A DNA stretch of 64,000 nucleotides from Phaeodactylibacter xiamenensis. Lineage in GTDB: Bacteria > Bacteroidota > Bacteroidia > Chitinophagales > Saprospiraceae. Position 1 is the first letter of the stretch; each line of letters begins with the position of its first letter. The translations under genes were made by a program, and so were the position numbers. The stretch lies in NCBI RefSeq assembly GCF_000759025.1, contig NZ_JPOS01000090.1, positions 352,875 through 416,874 of the forward strand, written 5' to 3'. Below the pieces are notes generated by a model that worked only from the letters and a program-made list of their open reading frames with translations, was not told the origin of the DNA and made no database searches. Shown here piece by piece: positions 16,452 to 24,859 of the stretch.

Positions 16452-17728
16452 TAAGTTTTACGTTTCTTCTTCTTTGCTGCCGGGAACAGGATATTATTCA
16501 GAATCAGGCGATAGCCCGGCGATTTAGGGTGCAAGCTAAGGTCTGTCTCCGGGTCCTGTACATAATGGCGGTAGTCTTCCGGATCGTGCCCGCCGTAAAA
16601 AGAGAAGAATCCCTGACCATATTCACTATGCAGGTAACGCGCTTCTTTAGCAGGTTTGTTCTCTCCCAGCACCAAAATATTCGATTTGATATTTTGGTTA
16701 CGGAAGGCGGTCGTTTGCCCCATAAATCCTTTTACCGTGCGGGTATGATTCTGGGTAAGCATGGTAGGGACAGGGTCCCATTTTGCAGAAAAGTCAAATA
16801 AAGTAAAGTAGTCCTGTTCAGGGTTGATCCGCCGCCCACGGGAGTGGTCAATATCCGAATATTCGTACTCCAGAGGGTTCCGCTCCAGTTGGAAGTCCTC
16901 AAAGGCAAAAGTCTTGGAGTAGTCCAGCTTGGATTGGGCGTTGGGATCCACAGGGTCCCCATCGTACATTTCAGCGCAAATATCCACCCCTTCAGCTGCC
17001 AGGGCAATATCATAGGTATCAGTGGCGGAGCACATGGCAAACATAAAGCCCCCGCCCACAACATACTCTTTGATGCGCTTCACCACCGCCAGCTTGAGCT
17101 GGGAGACTTTGGTGAAACCCAGATCATAAGCCAGTTCTTCCATCTTACGCTGATTTTCCCGGTACCAGGTCTGATTGTGGTAGGTGCGGTAGAAACGGCC
17201 GTACTGCCCCGTGAAATCTTCGTGATGGAGGTGGAGCCAGTCGTATTCGGTTAGCTCGTCGTTGAGCACCTCGCGATCGTAGATGGTTTCGTAGGGGATC
17301 TCCGCGTAAGTCAGTACCAGCGTCACGGCATCGTCCCATGGTTGTATTTTTTCGCCCCGGGCATTGAAATCGGGCGTGTAAACGGCAATTTTGGGCGCTT
17401 TTTCAAGCTTGATCGCCTCCATATTGACTTCCGGGTCGGCGATTTCGTTCAGGATATTGTTGAACTGTCCATCAGCCACCACTTCATAGGATACGCCCCG
17501 GGTCAGGCATTCCTTTTCAAAAGTCCGGTTGTAGGGGAAAGCAAAACTGCCCCCCCGGTAATTAAGCAACCACCAGGCTTCCACATTGCTGGACAGCACC
17601 CAGTAGGTAATGCCGTAGGCCTTAAGGTGGTCCTTTTGGGTCTCATGGTCCATAGGCAACAGGATGTAGGAAGCCTGTACCTGAACGGCGAGGAGTAGGA
17701 AAAACGCGATCTGCACTAATTTCTTCAT
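16451..17728 (-). CDS. Conserved secreted protein, Bacteroidota family often labelled 'asparagine synthetase B'
   Basis: 425 residues from ATG 17728 (MKKLVQIAFFLLLAVQVQA, a clean signal peptide). An ATG at 17788 would put 20 polar residues before the signal, so it was rejected. The protein has DHETQKDHLKAYGITYW, LHLHHEDFTGQYGRF, GGGFMFAMCSATDTYDIAL and EYGQGFFSFYGGHDPEDY, which I associate with a Bacteroidota family carrying that legacy name; the glutaminase Cys2 and ATP-pyrophosphatase domains of real asparagine synthetases are absent. The C-GG-FM-CSATD patch looks like a class-I amidotransferase-type fold. Function unknown. Coupled to the Deg protease. Confidence 0.7.
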   Translation of the reverse strand: MKKLVQIAFFLLLAVQVQASYILLPMDHETQKDHLKAYGITYWVLSSNVEAWWLLNYRGGSFAFPYNRTFEKECLTRGVSYEVVADGQFNNILNEIADPEVNMEAIKLEKAPKIAVYTPDFNARGEKIQPWDDAVTLVLTYAEIPYETIYDREVLNDELTEYDWLHLHHEDFTGQYGRFYRTYHNQTWYRENQRKMEELAYDLGFTKVSQLKLAVVKRIKEYVVGGGFMFAMCSATDTYDIALAAEGVDICAEMYDGDPVDPNAQSKLDYSKTFAFEDFQLERNPLEYEYSDIDHSRGRRINPEQDYFTLFDFSAKWDPVPTMLTQNHTRTVKGFMGQTTAFRNQNIKSNILVLGENKPAKEARYLHSEYGQGFFSFYGGHDPEDYRHYVQDPETDLSLHPKSPGYRLILNNILFPAAKKKKRKT

Positions 17729-17953
17729 GAATACTTCAAATTTCTTTTGCCGCGGGCAAGCCGCCCGGTCCAACATTTTACGACACACAATTGTATACTA
17801 AACTCGTAATATAAGATATTAAACGAACAGACTCCCAAATGTATCTCTCAGTTAGTGTTTTAACAAAATACTAACAGGAGGTTCAGGTGGTCTCCTGAAA
17901 AATCCGTTATTATTGTGTGCTCTGACGATGAGCGCAGCAAAATAAAAGAATTG

Positions 17954-20050
17954 ATGGACAATATTAGCTTTCAGTATCCGGTATGGTATTTATTCCTTTG
18001 CTTTGCATTGGGTGGCCTCTTTGCAGGAATACTCTACTATCGGTCTACAGCATTCCGCTCCCAGAGCAGCACCCTGAATACGCTGCTGGGGCTCCTTCGG
18101 TTCGCGGCGGTCAGCCTGATTGCCATTTTGCTGCTGACCCCTCTCCTGCGCCGGGTAGTGCGGGAGGTCAAAAACCCAATTATCCTGATTGCACAGGACC
18201 AGTCTGAATCTGTCGGGGCCGCCCTGGGCGCACAAAAAGCCGCCTATTTGTCGTCTCTGAATGCATTACAGGCTGAACTGGAAGGCGAATACGAAGTCAA
18301 AACGTACGGGTTCGGTAGTGAAGTCCGGGAGGGCATTGACTCCGCTTTTACGGACAAGCAAAGTAATATTGCGGAGGCCCTTTCTTCCCTTTACGATCTT
18401 TACAGCGGGCAGAACCTTGGTGCGGTAGTATTAGCCTCCGATGGCATTTACAACGAAGGCAGCAATCCGCTGTACGCAAATGCCGCCCTGGATGCACCGT
18501 TGTTCTCCATTCCGCTGGGGGACACTACTGCTCAGCGTGACTTGCTGGTCAAGCGGGTTTTTCACAATCGCATTGTTTACCTGGGCGACAAGTTCAGCAT
18601 ACAGGTAGACCTGGCAGGCGATAATGCCGCTGGGAGCAACAGCCGGGTGAATGTTTATAAGATCGTGAACGGCAAAGCATCGCTCCTGCAGCAGGAAGCC
18701 GTCACGATTGACCAGAATAACTGGTTTGAAACCCGCGAGTTCATTCTTGATGCAGATCAGGCGGGGGTACAGCGCTTCCGGATTACCCTTGGTGAAATCC
18801 CGGAGGAAGCTACTCTGGTCAACAACAGCAAGGATATTTTTATTGATGTGCTGGATGCCCGTCAGAAAATCCTTGTTTTGGGCAATGCGCCTCATCCTGA
18901 CCTAACCGCCTTCCGGCAGGCCCTTTCCAACAATCAGAACTACCAGGTCACCACCGCTACTGTAGATAACCTGGAGGAATCTCCCAGCGAGTTTGATTTT
19001 ATTATCCTGCATAACCTGCCCAGCCGGAGCAAGGCAGCCACCTCCGTGCTAAACGCCATTGCCAGTCAGCAAATACCGCATTTATTTGTAGTGGGCAATC
19101 AAACGGACTTACCGCAATTCAATCAGGCACAGCGGGTACTCAGCATTCAGCGCCGTGGCAGCTCGACCAATCAGGTGCAAGCCTATTTCAAGCCGGGCTT
19201 CAACCTTTTCCAACTTAGCGAGGACCTCAAGGAACAACTCCCGGGGTACACCCCACTCACCGCTGTGTTTGGTGATTACAATATCGAGAGCAGCGCCTCT
19301 GCCCTACTCTATCAGCGTATTGGCAAAGTGGAAACAGATTACCCCTTGCTGGTGCTGGGTGAAGGGAGTGGCACTAAGGTAGGTGTGCTGGGCGGGGAGG
19401 GCGTCTGGCGCTGGCGGTTGTTTGACTATCTTCAGAACCAGGACCACGAGCGGTTCAATGAGCTCATCGGAAAAATAGTACAATACCTCAGCCTGAAAGA
19501 AGACAAACGCCGGTTCCGGATCAGCCTCAGCAAAAACATCTTCGATGAAAATGAGCCCGTTTACTTCGATGCCGAACTGTATAACCAGAGCTTTGAACTC
19601 GTTAACGACCCTGACGCCAGTCTGACCGTAAAAGATGCCGCAGGGAAAGAATACAATTTCACCTTCAATAAAGCCGGAAATGCCTACCGGCTCAACGCGG
19701 GCATCCTGCCAGTTGGCAACTATCAGTTCACCGGCAGCGTGTTCTTTGGCGGCGAACGGCTCACCTATGATGGCCAGTTCAGCATTCAGCCTATACAGCT
19801 TGAGCAATATGAAACAACGGCCGATCACAACACCATGCGCCTGCTGAGCGAGCAGTACGGTGGGGCCGTTTACTCCCCGGAGTCCATTTCAGAAATTGCC
19901 GCTGCTATCCGTAGCCGGGACACGGTTAAACCTGTGATTTATGAAACAGCTCAAACGCAGCCTATCATTAATTTTAAATGGTTGTTTGCGATCCTTTTGC
20001 TATTGTTGGCTTCTGAATGGGCGCTGCGGCGTTACTTTGGATCTTATTAG
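17954..20050 (+). CDS. Large membrane protein with degenerate vWA-like domain
   Basis: 698 residues from ATG 17954. Two N-terminal membrane helices (about 8-27 and 40-62) are followed by a large periplasmic region and a C-terminal helix (IINFKWLFAILLLLLASEW). After the helices, IILIAQDQSESVG supplies a DxSxS metal-site motif and GAVVLASDGIYNEGSNPLY a typical vWA continuation. The later ARQKILVLGNAPHPDL part resembles the amidotransferase-like fold seen in this family. Relatives sit in BatA/BatB-like or N-terminal double-TM families of unknown function. Start is divergent from the Deg operon. Confidence 0.75.
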   Translation: MDNISFQYPVWYLFLCFALGGLFAGILYYRSTAFRSQSSTLNTLLGLLRFAAVSLIAILLLTPLLRRVVREVKNPIILIAQDQSESVGAALGAQKAAYLSSLNALQAELEGEYEVKTYGFGSEVREGIDSAFTDKQSNIAEALSSLYDLYSGQNLGAVVLASDGIYNEGSNPLYANAALDAPLFSIPLGDTTAQRDLLVKRVFHNRIVYLGDKFSIQVDLAGDNAAGSNSRVNVYKIVNGKASLLQQEAVTIDQNNWFETREFILDADQAGVQRFRITLGEIPEEATLVNNSKDIFIDVLDARQKILVLGNAPHPDLTAFRQALSNNQNYQVTTATVDNLEESPSEFDFIILHNLPSRSKAATSVLNAIASQQIPHLFVVGNQTDLPQFNQAQRVLSIQRRGSSTNQVQAYFKPGFNLFQLSEDLKEQLPGYTPLTAVFGDYNIESSASALLYQRIGKVETDYPLLVLGEGSGTKVGVLGGEGVWRWRLFDYLQNQDHERFNELIGKIVQYLSLKEDKRRFRISLSKNIFDENEPVYFDAELYNQSFELVNDPDASLTVKDAAGKEYNFTFNKAGNAYRLNAGILPVGNYQFTGSVFFGGERLTYDGQFSIQPIQLEQYETTADHNTMRLLSEQYGGAVYSPESISEIAAAIRSRDTVKPVIYETAQTQPIINFKWLFAILLLLLASEWALRRYFGSY

Positions 20051-20808
20051 GGGTGGATAAGCCTTATTATTTTTTTCTGTTGGCTTTACTTTTCTGACGA
20101 TCTAGAAAAAAAACGTTGTAGCCATGCAACGCAACGGCTGTTTGATGTTTAGAGTATATGTAAGAACATACGAGCATGATTTAGACGCTTCCCGAAATTT
20201 CAGTCTGAAAGCTGACTTATAGGAAATTCAAGGATTGACCTTTTGCAGGCAATCACTTATCTTGAGAGCAAATAAAGTTTTGACGAATGTAAAAGCGGCG
20301 GCATTTTGGTGATTTTAAACTATTAAAACATTCCATCCATACACCAAAATAAACTAAAATCCGTTTTAACATTATCCAAACAAAATGAGAAGCTTGGTTA
20401 AAAATTTTGAAAAAAGATGTTAATTTTTGATTAAGCACCCAACGAGTCCTGGATTTTTTACGTCAATGGTAATAACTTGAAGGCGCAATTAATAAGCAAA
20501 CAGGGATTAAAGAGCGCTCAAATTCTGGATACAATAGCAATAATGCTATTCTGAATAATTGGGGTACAAGGTTGGAACTTTGAAACGGCAATGAGCTGCA
20601 TGGCAATCTTATGTCAGATGTCATTAGCCTGGCTGTTTCTAAAAATTAGTGCAACACATAAAGTGCGTTGCAGCAGGAGTGCTATGCTCATCCCGAGCTT
20701 ACGGACAGCATCGCTCCACTCTATGTAGTAATCACAATACTTTGTACCGTTAAGCTTTTTTGCAGCTGGACGGTGATAATAGTTTTAGAACACCTAAACT
20801 TTGGAACC
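20051..20808. other. AT-rich intergenic region
   Basis: About 760 bases with no convincing gene on either strand. A weak hairpin (CGTTG...CAACG near 20115) follows the vWA-like gene but has no clean T run. The last 50 bases carry the likely promoter of the barrel protein. Confidence 0.5.
20759..20787 (+). promoter_or_regulatory. Probable promoter of small outer-membrane protein
   Basis: TTTG (20759-20762), 17 bases, then TAGTTTTA (20780-20787), one base from TAnnTTTG. The ATG is 22 bases downstream. Confidence 0.35.
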
Positions 20809-21369
20809 ATGAAAAAGCTATTCCTCAGCCTTACTGTACTCTGCCTGGCCATTCAGTTTGTACAAGCCCAGCGTTTTAAGCCACATGTTGACCTCAACCT
20901 TGGTATTGGTGTCCTTCCAACATTTGTAAAGGACCACGGCAAAGCCAAAATGCTGCCAATGAGCCTTACTGCTGATTATAAGTTCACCGAAAACTTCAGT
21001 CTTGGGCTTGCCGGTTCTTATTCAATCACGGAGTCAGGAATATACCAGTTCCGGGACGGCACTACCGCTCAGTGGCGCAACAAATTCTCAACGGTGACGC
21101 TTCGTGCTGCTGCTCACAGCAGGCTTATCAATGATTGCTTAAATATTTACGGCGGCCTGAATGTAGGCTACACCAACTCTGCTATCGAGATGATGCAGGG
21201 AGAAGAAAAAAAAATAAAAGCAGAAAGAGGCATTGGCCGTACCGGCAGCAACTTTCTTTACACCGCTTTCCTTGGGTCCCGGTATTGCCTGGGCCAAAGA
21301 GCAGGCCTGTTTGGGGAAGTCGGATTTGGGGTTTCTATTGCCACAATTGGCATTAGCGTCAGGCTTTAA
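20809..21369 (+). CDS. Small outer-membrane beta-barrel protein
   Basis: 186 residues from ATG 20809, which begins a clear signal peptide (KKLFLSLTVLCLAIQFVQAQ). The upstream 47 codons of open frame look non-coding. The mature part alternates polar and hydrophobic residues (HVDLNLGIGV, FSLGLAGSYS, LYTAFLGSRYCL, GLFGEVGFGVSIATIGISVRL) and ends in an aromatic/hydrophobic strand-like tail, as in eight-stranded OMP_b-brl proteins. No enzymatic residues recognised. Single gene. Confidence 0.7.
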   Translation: MKKLFLSLTVLCLAIQFVQAQRFKPHVDLNLGIGVLPTFVKDHGKAKMLPMSLTADYKFTENFSLGLAGSYSITESGIYQFRDGTTAQWRNKFSTVTLRAAAHSRLINDCLNIYGGLNVGYTNSAIEMMQGEEKKIKAERGIGRTGSNFLYTAFLGSRYCLGQRAGLFGEVGFGVSIATIGISVRL

Positions 21370-21604
21370 GCTCCGGCACAGTTGCATTACCGATGGGGAA
21401 AAGCACGAGGCAAAACATGACAAGGTATGCCTCTACCCTGTCGGCAACACCCTCTAAAAGACTGACTGTCATTGGCAATCAGACAGCACCGCAATGCCAC
21501 CCGGTTAAGGAATAAGGTATTAAACCGGTTATATCAGACTATGTTTGGAGCCTGGCCCTATTCCAAACCAAGGATTTATGAACCCGCAAAAGTACGGGGT
21601 AAAT

Positions 21605-21705
21605 AAAGAAGAACAGGCTTTTTGCCCTTGCCAACCGGATGTGGAATGGCATAAACGCAGGCATTGTATCAACCAAGCCCTGACAAGCAAAGCCTGTTCT
21701 TCTTT
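21605..21705 (-). terminator. Structured 3' end of DUF3276 transcript
   Basis: Perfect 17-bp inverted repeat AAAGAAGAACAGGCTTT (21605-21621) and its complement (21689-21705), 67 bases apart, starting right after the TAA of the DUF3276 gene. Inner partial pairing (GGCAAGGGC with CAGGGC-like text) lengthens the stem. A T-rich stretch follows on the minus strand. The long apical part is unusual for a simple terminator. Confidence 0.5.
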
Positions 21706-22086
21706 TTACCAGCTGATATCCTCGTCTGTCTCCAACTGATCACTGCCGTTATCGGAAAAGCTACCATTATCGGCTTGTTCATCTTCGTACTCCTCATGCC
21801 GACGGGTGAACTCGTCATAGTCATACTCCGGCATCAGGTTTTCCTTAACGTGGTCTATTGTTTCCTCAAGGTGACTCAGGAATCGGTTAAAATCCTCCTT
21901 GTACAGAAAAATCTTATGCCGCTCGTACCCGTCGCCATTAAACTTTTTGGTGCTTTCGGTGAGGGTAATGTAAAAATCGTCACCTTTCGTTCGCCGCACA
22001 TCAAAGAAGTAGGTTCTTCGTTTGCCAGCACGCATTTTAAGCGAGTACTCGCTATCAATTCTTCTTTGGTTACTCCCGTTATCCAC
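21706..22086 (-). CDS. DUF3276 / PUR-family nucleic-acid-binding protein
   Basis: 126 residues. The core RTYFFDVRRTKGDDFYITLTESTKKF ... HKIFLYKEDFNRFLSHLEETI is the bacterial PUR repeat (DUF3276), related to eukaryotic Pur-alpha and able to bind single-stranded DNA/RNA in structural studies of the family. The C-terminal 25 residues are strongly acidic and Asp/Glu/Gly/Ser-rich. The gene is single, between two longer intergenic gaps, and carries its own structured 3' end. Typical of Bacteroidota. Confidence 0.88.
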   Translation of the reverse strand: MDNGSNQRRIDSEYSLKMRAGKRRTYFFDVRRTKGDDFYITLTESTKKFNGDGYERHKIFLYKEDFNRFLSHLEETIDHVKENLMPEYDYDEFTRRHEEYEDEQADNGSFSDNGSDQLETDEDISW

Positions 22087-22164
22087 TACTTGTGAAGGTT
22101 TAGTTACGTAAATGAAAACGTGCCTTACAAAAGTAAATAATTGCAGGAGATTTCAAAGCACCCA

Positions 22165-22806
22165 TTAATGCGTAAATACAGGGTCGGTTTCGTGCAAATC
22201 AAACCTGTACCACTGTTTTGCGCCCTCGTTCCAGTGATCGATGATCAGCAACTGAGCTTCTTCCCCGGATACGCAATCAATTTGGGTATCGTTCCCCTGA
22301 TATTCATAATCTACCCACCAATGAACTTCAAACGGGCCCAGTGGAAGCGGCAGCGCCCCACCCTTCAGCATGATGCGCAGGGAGGTGCCCCCGTTGATAC
22401 AATGGCTTTCTAAAAGCTCAATCCCTACAGGACTGGGTGCCAGTAAAGCATATGCGCCATCACCGCTGCTCAGCGGAGCTTCTGATGGCACGCCACGCTC
22501 ACAGTCCGAACTGTACCGGTACATCAGATAGACTTCCTGATTAGCTTCACAGCACCGGATGGCAGACATGAACACCCCACATTCACTTTCCGCTTTTTCC
22601 ATAAGTGCCTCCCGTGCGTTTTCAATAGCTGTTTCACAATCAATAAGCAGGCAGTCTGAAGTACCCGGACCAGGCACATAACGGCTGATCAGCGTGGGGT
22701 TGCGATCAATTGACTCCGCCAGTACCGTTTCTTCTTTCTGGCAGCCCATGATTAGGAAAAGGAGAATGGAAAAGCCCGCTGTAAAAATAACCTGGTAAGC
22801 TTTCAT
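22165..22806 (-). CDS. Putative lipoprotein, unknown function
   Basis: 213 residues with a lipoprotein signal (MKAYQVIFTAGFSILLFLIMGC; lipobox LIMGC, Cys 22). The mature part has several Cys (DCLLIDCETAIENAR, ECGVFMSAIRCCEANQ, DCERGV), which could form disulfides, and a C-terminal WW-containing stretch. No family recognised. Monocistronic, with promoter sequence presumably in the 170-base gap upstream. Confidence 0.7.
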   Translation of the reverse strand: MKAYQVIFTAGFSILLFLIMGCQKEETVLAESIDRNPTLISRYVPGPGTSDCLLIDCETAIENAREALMEKAESECGVFMSAIRCCEANQEVYLMYRYSSDCERGVPSEAPLSSGDGAYALLAPSPVGIELLESHCINGGTSLRIMLKGGALPLPLGPFEVHWWVDYEYQGNDTQIDCVSGEEAQLLIIDHWNEGAKQWYRFDLHETDPVFTH

Positions 22807-22983
22807 GGCTCGTATATTTGGTGAACCAATATTGGTATCAAACTGGTATTCAGCGAGGTGAGTTGAATGAGGCTATCCTGAAGCAATATTTAAGCCAGGA
22901 ATCATAACACTCTTTACATCCCAATCCTAAAGGTATCAGACTCAAAAAGCACTGTAAATAATCAACGAAACGAGTGATTTTAA

Positions 22984-24825
22984 TCATCGGGCAGGCGCGC
23001 CTTCATCAACTTCCTCCAAGCGCTGCTTTTCGACTATTTCCGCGTAGTAGCCACCCAGTTTCATGAGTTCTTCATGCGTACCGGATTCTGCAATACGGCC
23101 ATCCTCAAGGACCAGAATTTTATCGAACTCCAGTAGCGAGTAAATCCGGTGGGTAATAATGATTGCGGTTTTATTGGACAGAGCGCCGGAGAGGTAGCCG
23201 AGGATTTGCTGCTCGGTTTTCGTGTCCACCGCAGACAGACAATCATCCAACAAGACAATATCAGGCTGTTTAAGAAAAGCCCTGGCAATAGACACCCTTT
23301 GTTTTTGCCCCCCGGAAAGGGTCACCCCTCTTTCGCCTACGAAGGTATCAAAGCCGTTAGACAGCTCCATGATGTCGTCATATACAGCCGCATAGCGAGC
23401 ATATTCCTCCACTGTTTCCCGGCTGGCGTCCCGCTTACCAAATGCTATATTATGCGCGATGGTGTCAGAGAACAGAAAGACATCCTGAGGTACATACCCC
23501 ACTGCGCGGCGCAGTTGAAAGAGGTTGTGGTCCCGGACGTCCTTACCATCCACCGTGACCCGACCCTGCTCAACGTCGTACATACGGACCAGCAGATCTG
23601 CAATGGTAGACTTACCCGACCCCGTTTTACCTATAATGGCCATCTTTTGCCCTGCCTTCAGCTCGAAGCTAACATCTTTAAGGGCTTGTGTCCCGGTATC
23701 GGGATAAACAAAAGAGACCTTTTCAAAGGCGATTGCTCCGCGGATCTCCTCCGTTGTGGTCTCCGTATGGTTCGTTATCTCCGGTTCAAGGCTCAAAAAC
23801 TCATTGATCCGCTTCTGGGATGCTGCTGCCTGCTGAACGATAGAAGCAATCCAGCCTATAGCAGTTACCGGCCAGGTCAGCATATTGACGTAAATAACAA
23901 ACTCAGCAATATTGCCCGTGCTAATCGAACCCCGCACAACCTGCAGCCCCCCGATATAAACTGTGATTACCGTACTTGCACCAATTAGCAGGACCATCAA
24001 CGGATAAAAGAAAGCATCAACCTTAGCCAGGTCCAGTGCTTTTTCCCGGTATATATCGCTCTCCTTTCGAAAAAAAGATAGCATTGGTTTCTCCTGTACA
24101 TAGGACTTGACAACCCGTATACCAGAGTAAATCTCCTGCGCATTCGTATTCAGGTGAGCCAGCTGCCGCTGAATGATCTCACTTTTTTTGTTGATCAGAT
24201 TGCTAACATAGTATATTGATACAGATAATATGGGCAAGGGGGCAAGGGCATAAAGTGTCAGCTCGACATTTACGCTCAGCATAGAGTAAATCACAAGCAC
24301 AAAAAGCGAAACCAGGTTGATGCCATACAAAACCGCGGGCCCAAGGTACATCCTCACTTTCGAAACGTCTTCGGTGATACGCGACATCATATCGCCGGTC
24401 TTGTTGCGCTTGTAAAAAGCCATGCTGAGGTCTTCGTACTTCTGAAAAATCTCTTTGCGCATATCATACTCAATGAGCCGGGACATGACGATGATCGTCT
24501 GGCGCATGAAGTACATAAAAACCCCCATCAGCAAGGCGAACAACAGCACCAGCACGCCGAAATAAAGCAGCGACTTGCCCAGCATACTGTACAGTTTGGG
24601 CTGTAGCTCGAAGCCATTTAACAGCCCGAACAAACCAATATTTTCCACTACCAGGTCCAGTGCCTGGCGGATCATCTGCGGCTGCAGCACCCGGAAATAG
24701 TTGGACAGGGACACAAAAAGGATCCCTAAAAGAAGGTGCTTTTTGTAACGGAGGAAAAACTTATTTAGATAGGCTAATTGCTTCACGTGTGGTCTGGCTT
24801 CTTTCTGGTACCCTTTGTAAACCAT
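22984..24825 (-). CDS. ABC exporter, fused permease and ATPase (MsbA/MdlB-like)
   Basis: 613 residues from ATG 24825. Six membrane helices in the first 320 residues (ABC type-1 permease) are followed by the nucleotide-binding domain: Walker A GKTGSGKST, Q-loop GYVPQDVFLF, signature LSGGQKQRVSIARAF, Walker B DIVLLDDCLSAVD (the usual catalytic Glu after Asp is Asp here), switch His in ITHRI. The atypical DD instead of DE suggests a degenerate site typical of a heterodimer half, so it may pair with another half-transporter elsewhere. Likely lipid, drug or peptide exporter. The frame extends upstream into the CHAT pseudogene but ATG 24825 is the sensible start. Confidence 0.87.
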   Translation of the reverse strand: MVYKGYQKEARPHVKQLAYLNKFFLRYKKHLLLGILFVSLSNYFRVLQPQMIRQALDLVVENIGLFGLLNGFELQPKLYSMLGKSLLYFGVLVLLFALLMGVFMYFMRQTIIVMSRLIEYDMRKEIFQKYEDLSMAFYKRNKTGDMMSRITEDVSKVRMYLGPAVLYGINLVSLFVLVIYSMLSVNVELTLYALAPLPILSVSIYYVSNLINKKSEIIQRQLAHLNTNAQEIYSGIRVVKSYVQEKPMLSFFRKESDIYREKALDLAKVDAFFYPLMVLLIGASTVITVYIGGLQVVRGSISTGNIAEFVIYVNMLTWPVTAIGWIASIVQQAAASQKRINEFLSLEPEITNHTETTTEEIRGAIAFEKVSFVYPDTGTQALKDVSFELKAGQKMAIIGKTGSGKSTIADLLVRMYDVEQGRVTVDGKDVRDHNLFQLRRAVGYVPQDVFLFSDTIAHNIAFGKRDASRETVEEYARYAAVYDDIMELSNGFDTFVGERGVTLSGGQKQRVSIARAFLKQPDIVLLDDCLSAVDTKTEQQILGYLSGALSNKTAIIITHRIYSLLEFDKILVLEDGRIAESGTHEELMKLGGYYAEIVEKQRLEEVDEGAPAR

Positions 24826-24859
24826 TGATTGTCGGATTGGTTGAGTTGGCCAGGCATCT

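Noticed and set aside
16451..17728. Asparagine synthetase
   Set aside because: The protein is secreted and lacks the N-terminal Cys2 glutaminase and the ATP-pyrophosphatase motif; the name is a legacy label.
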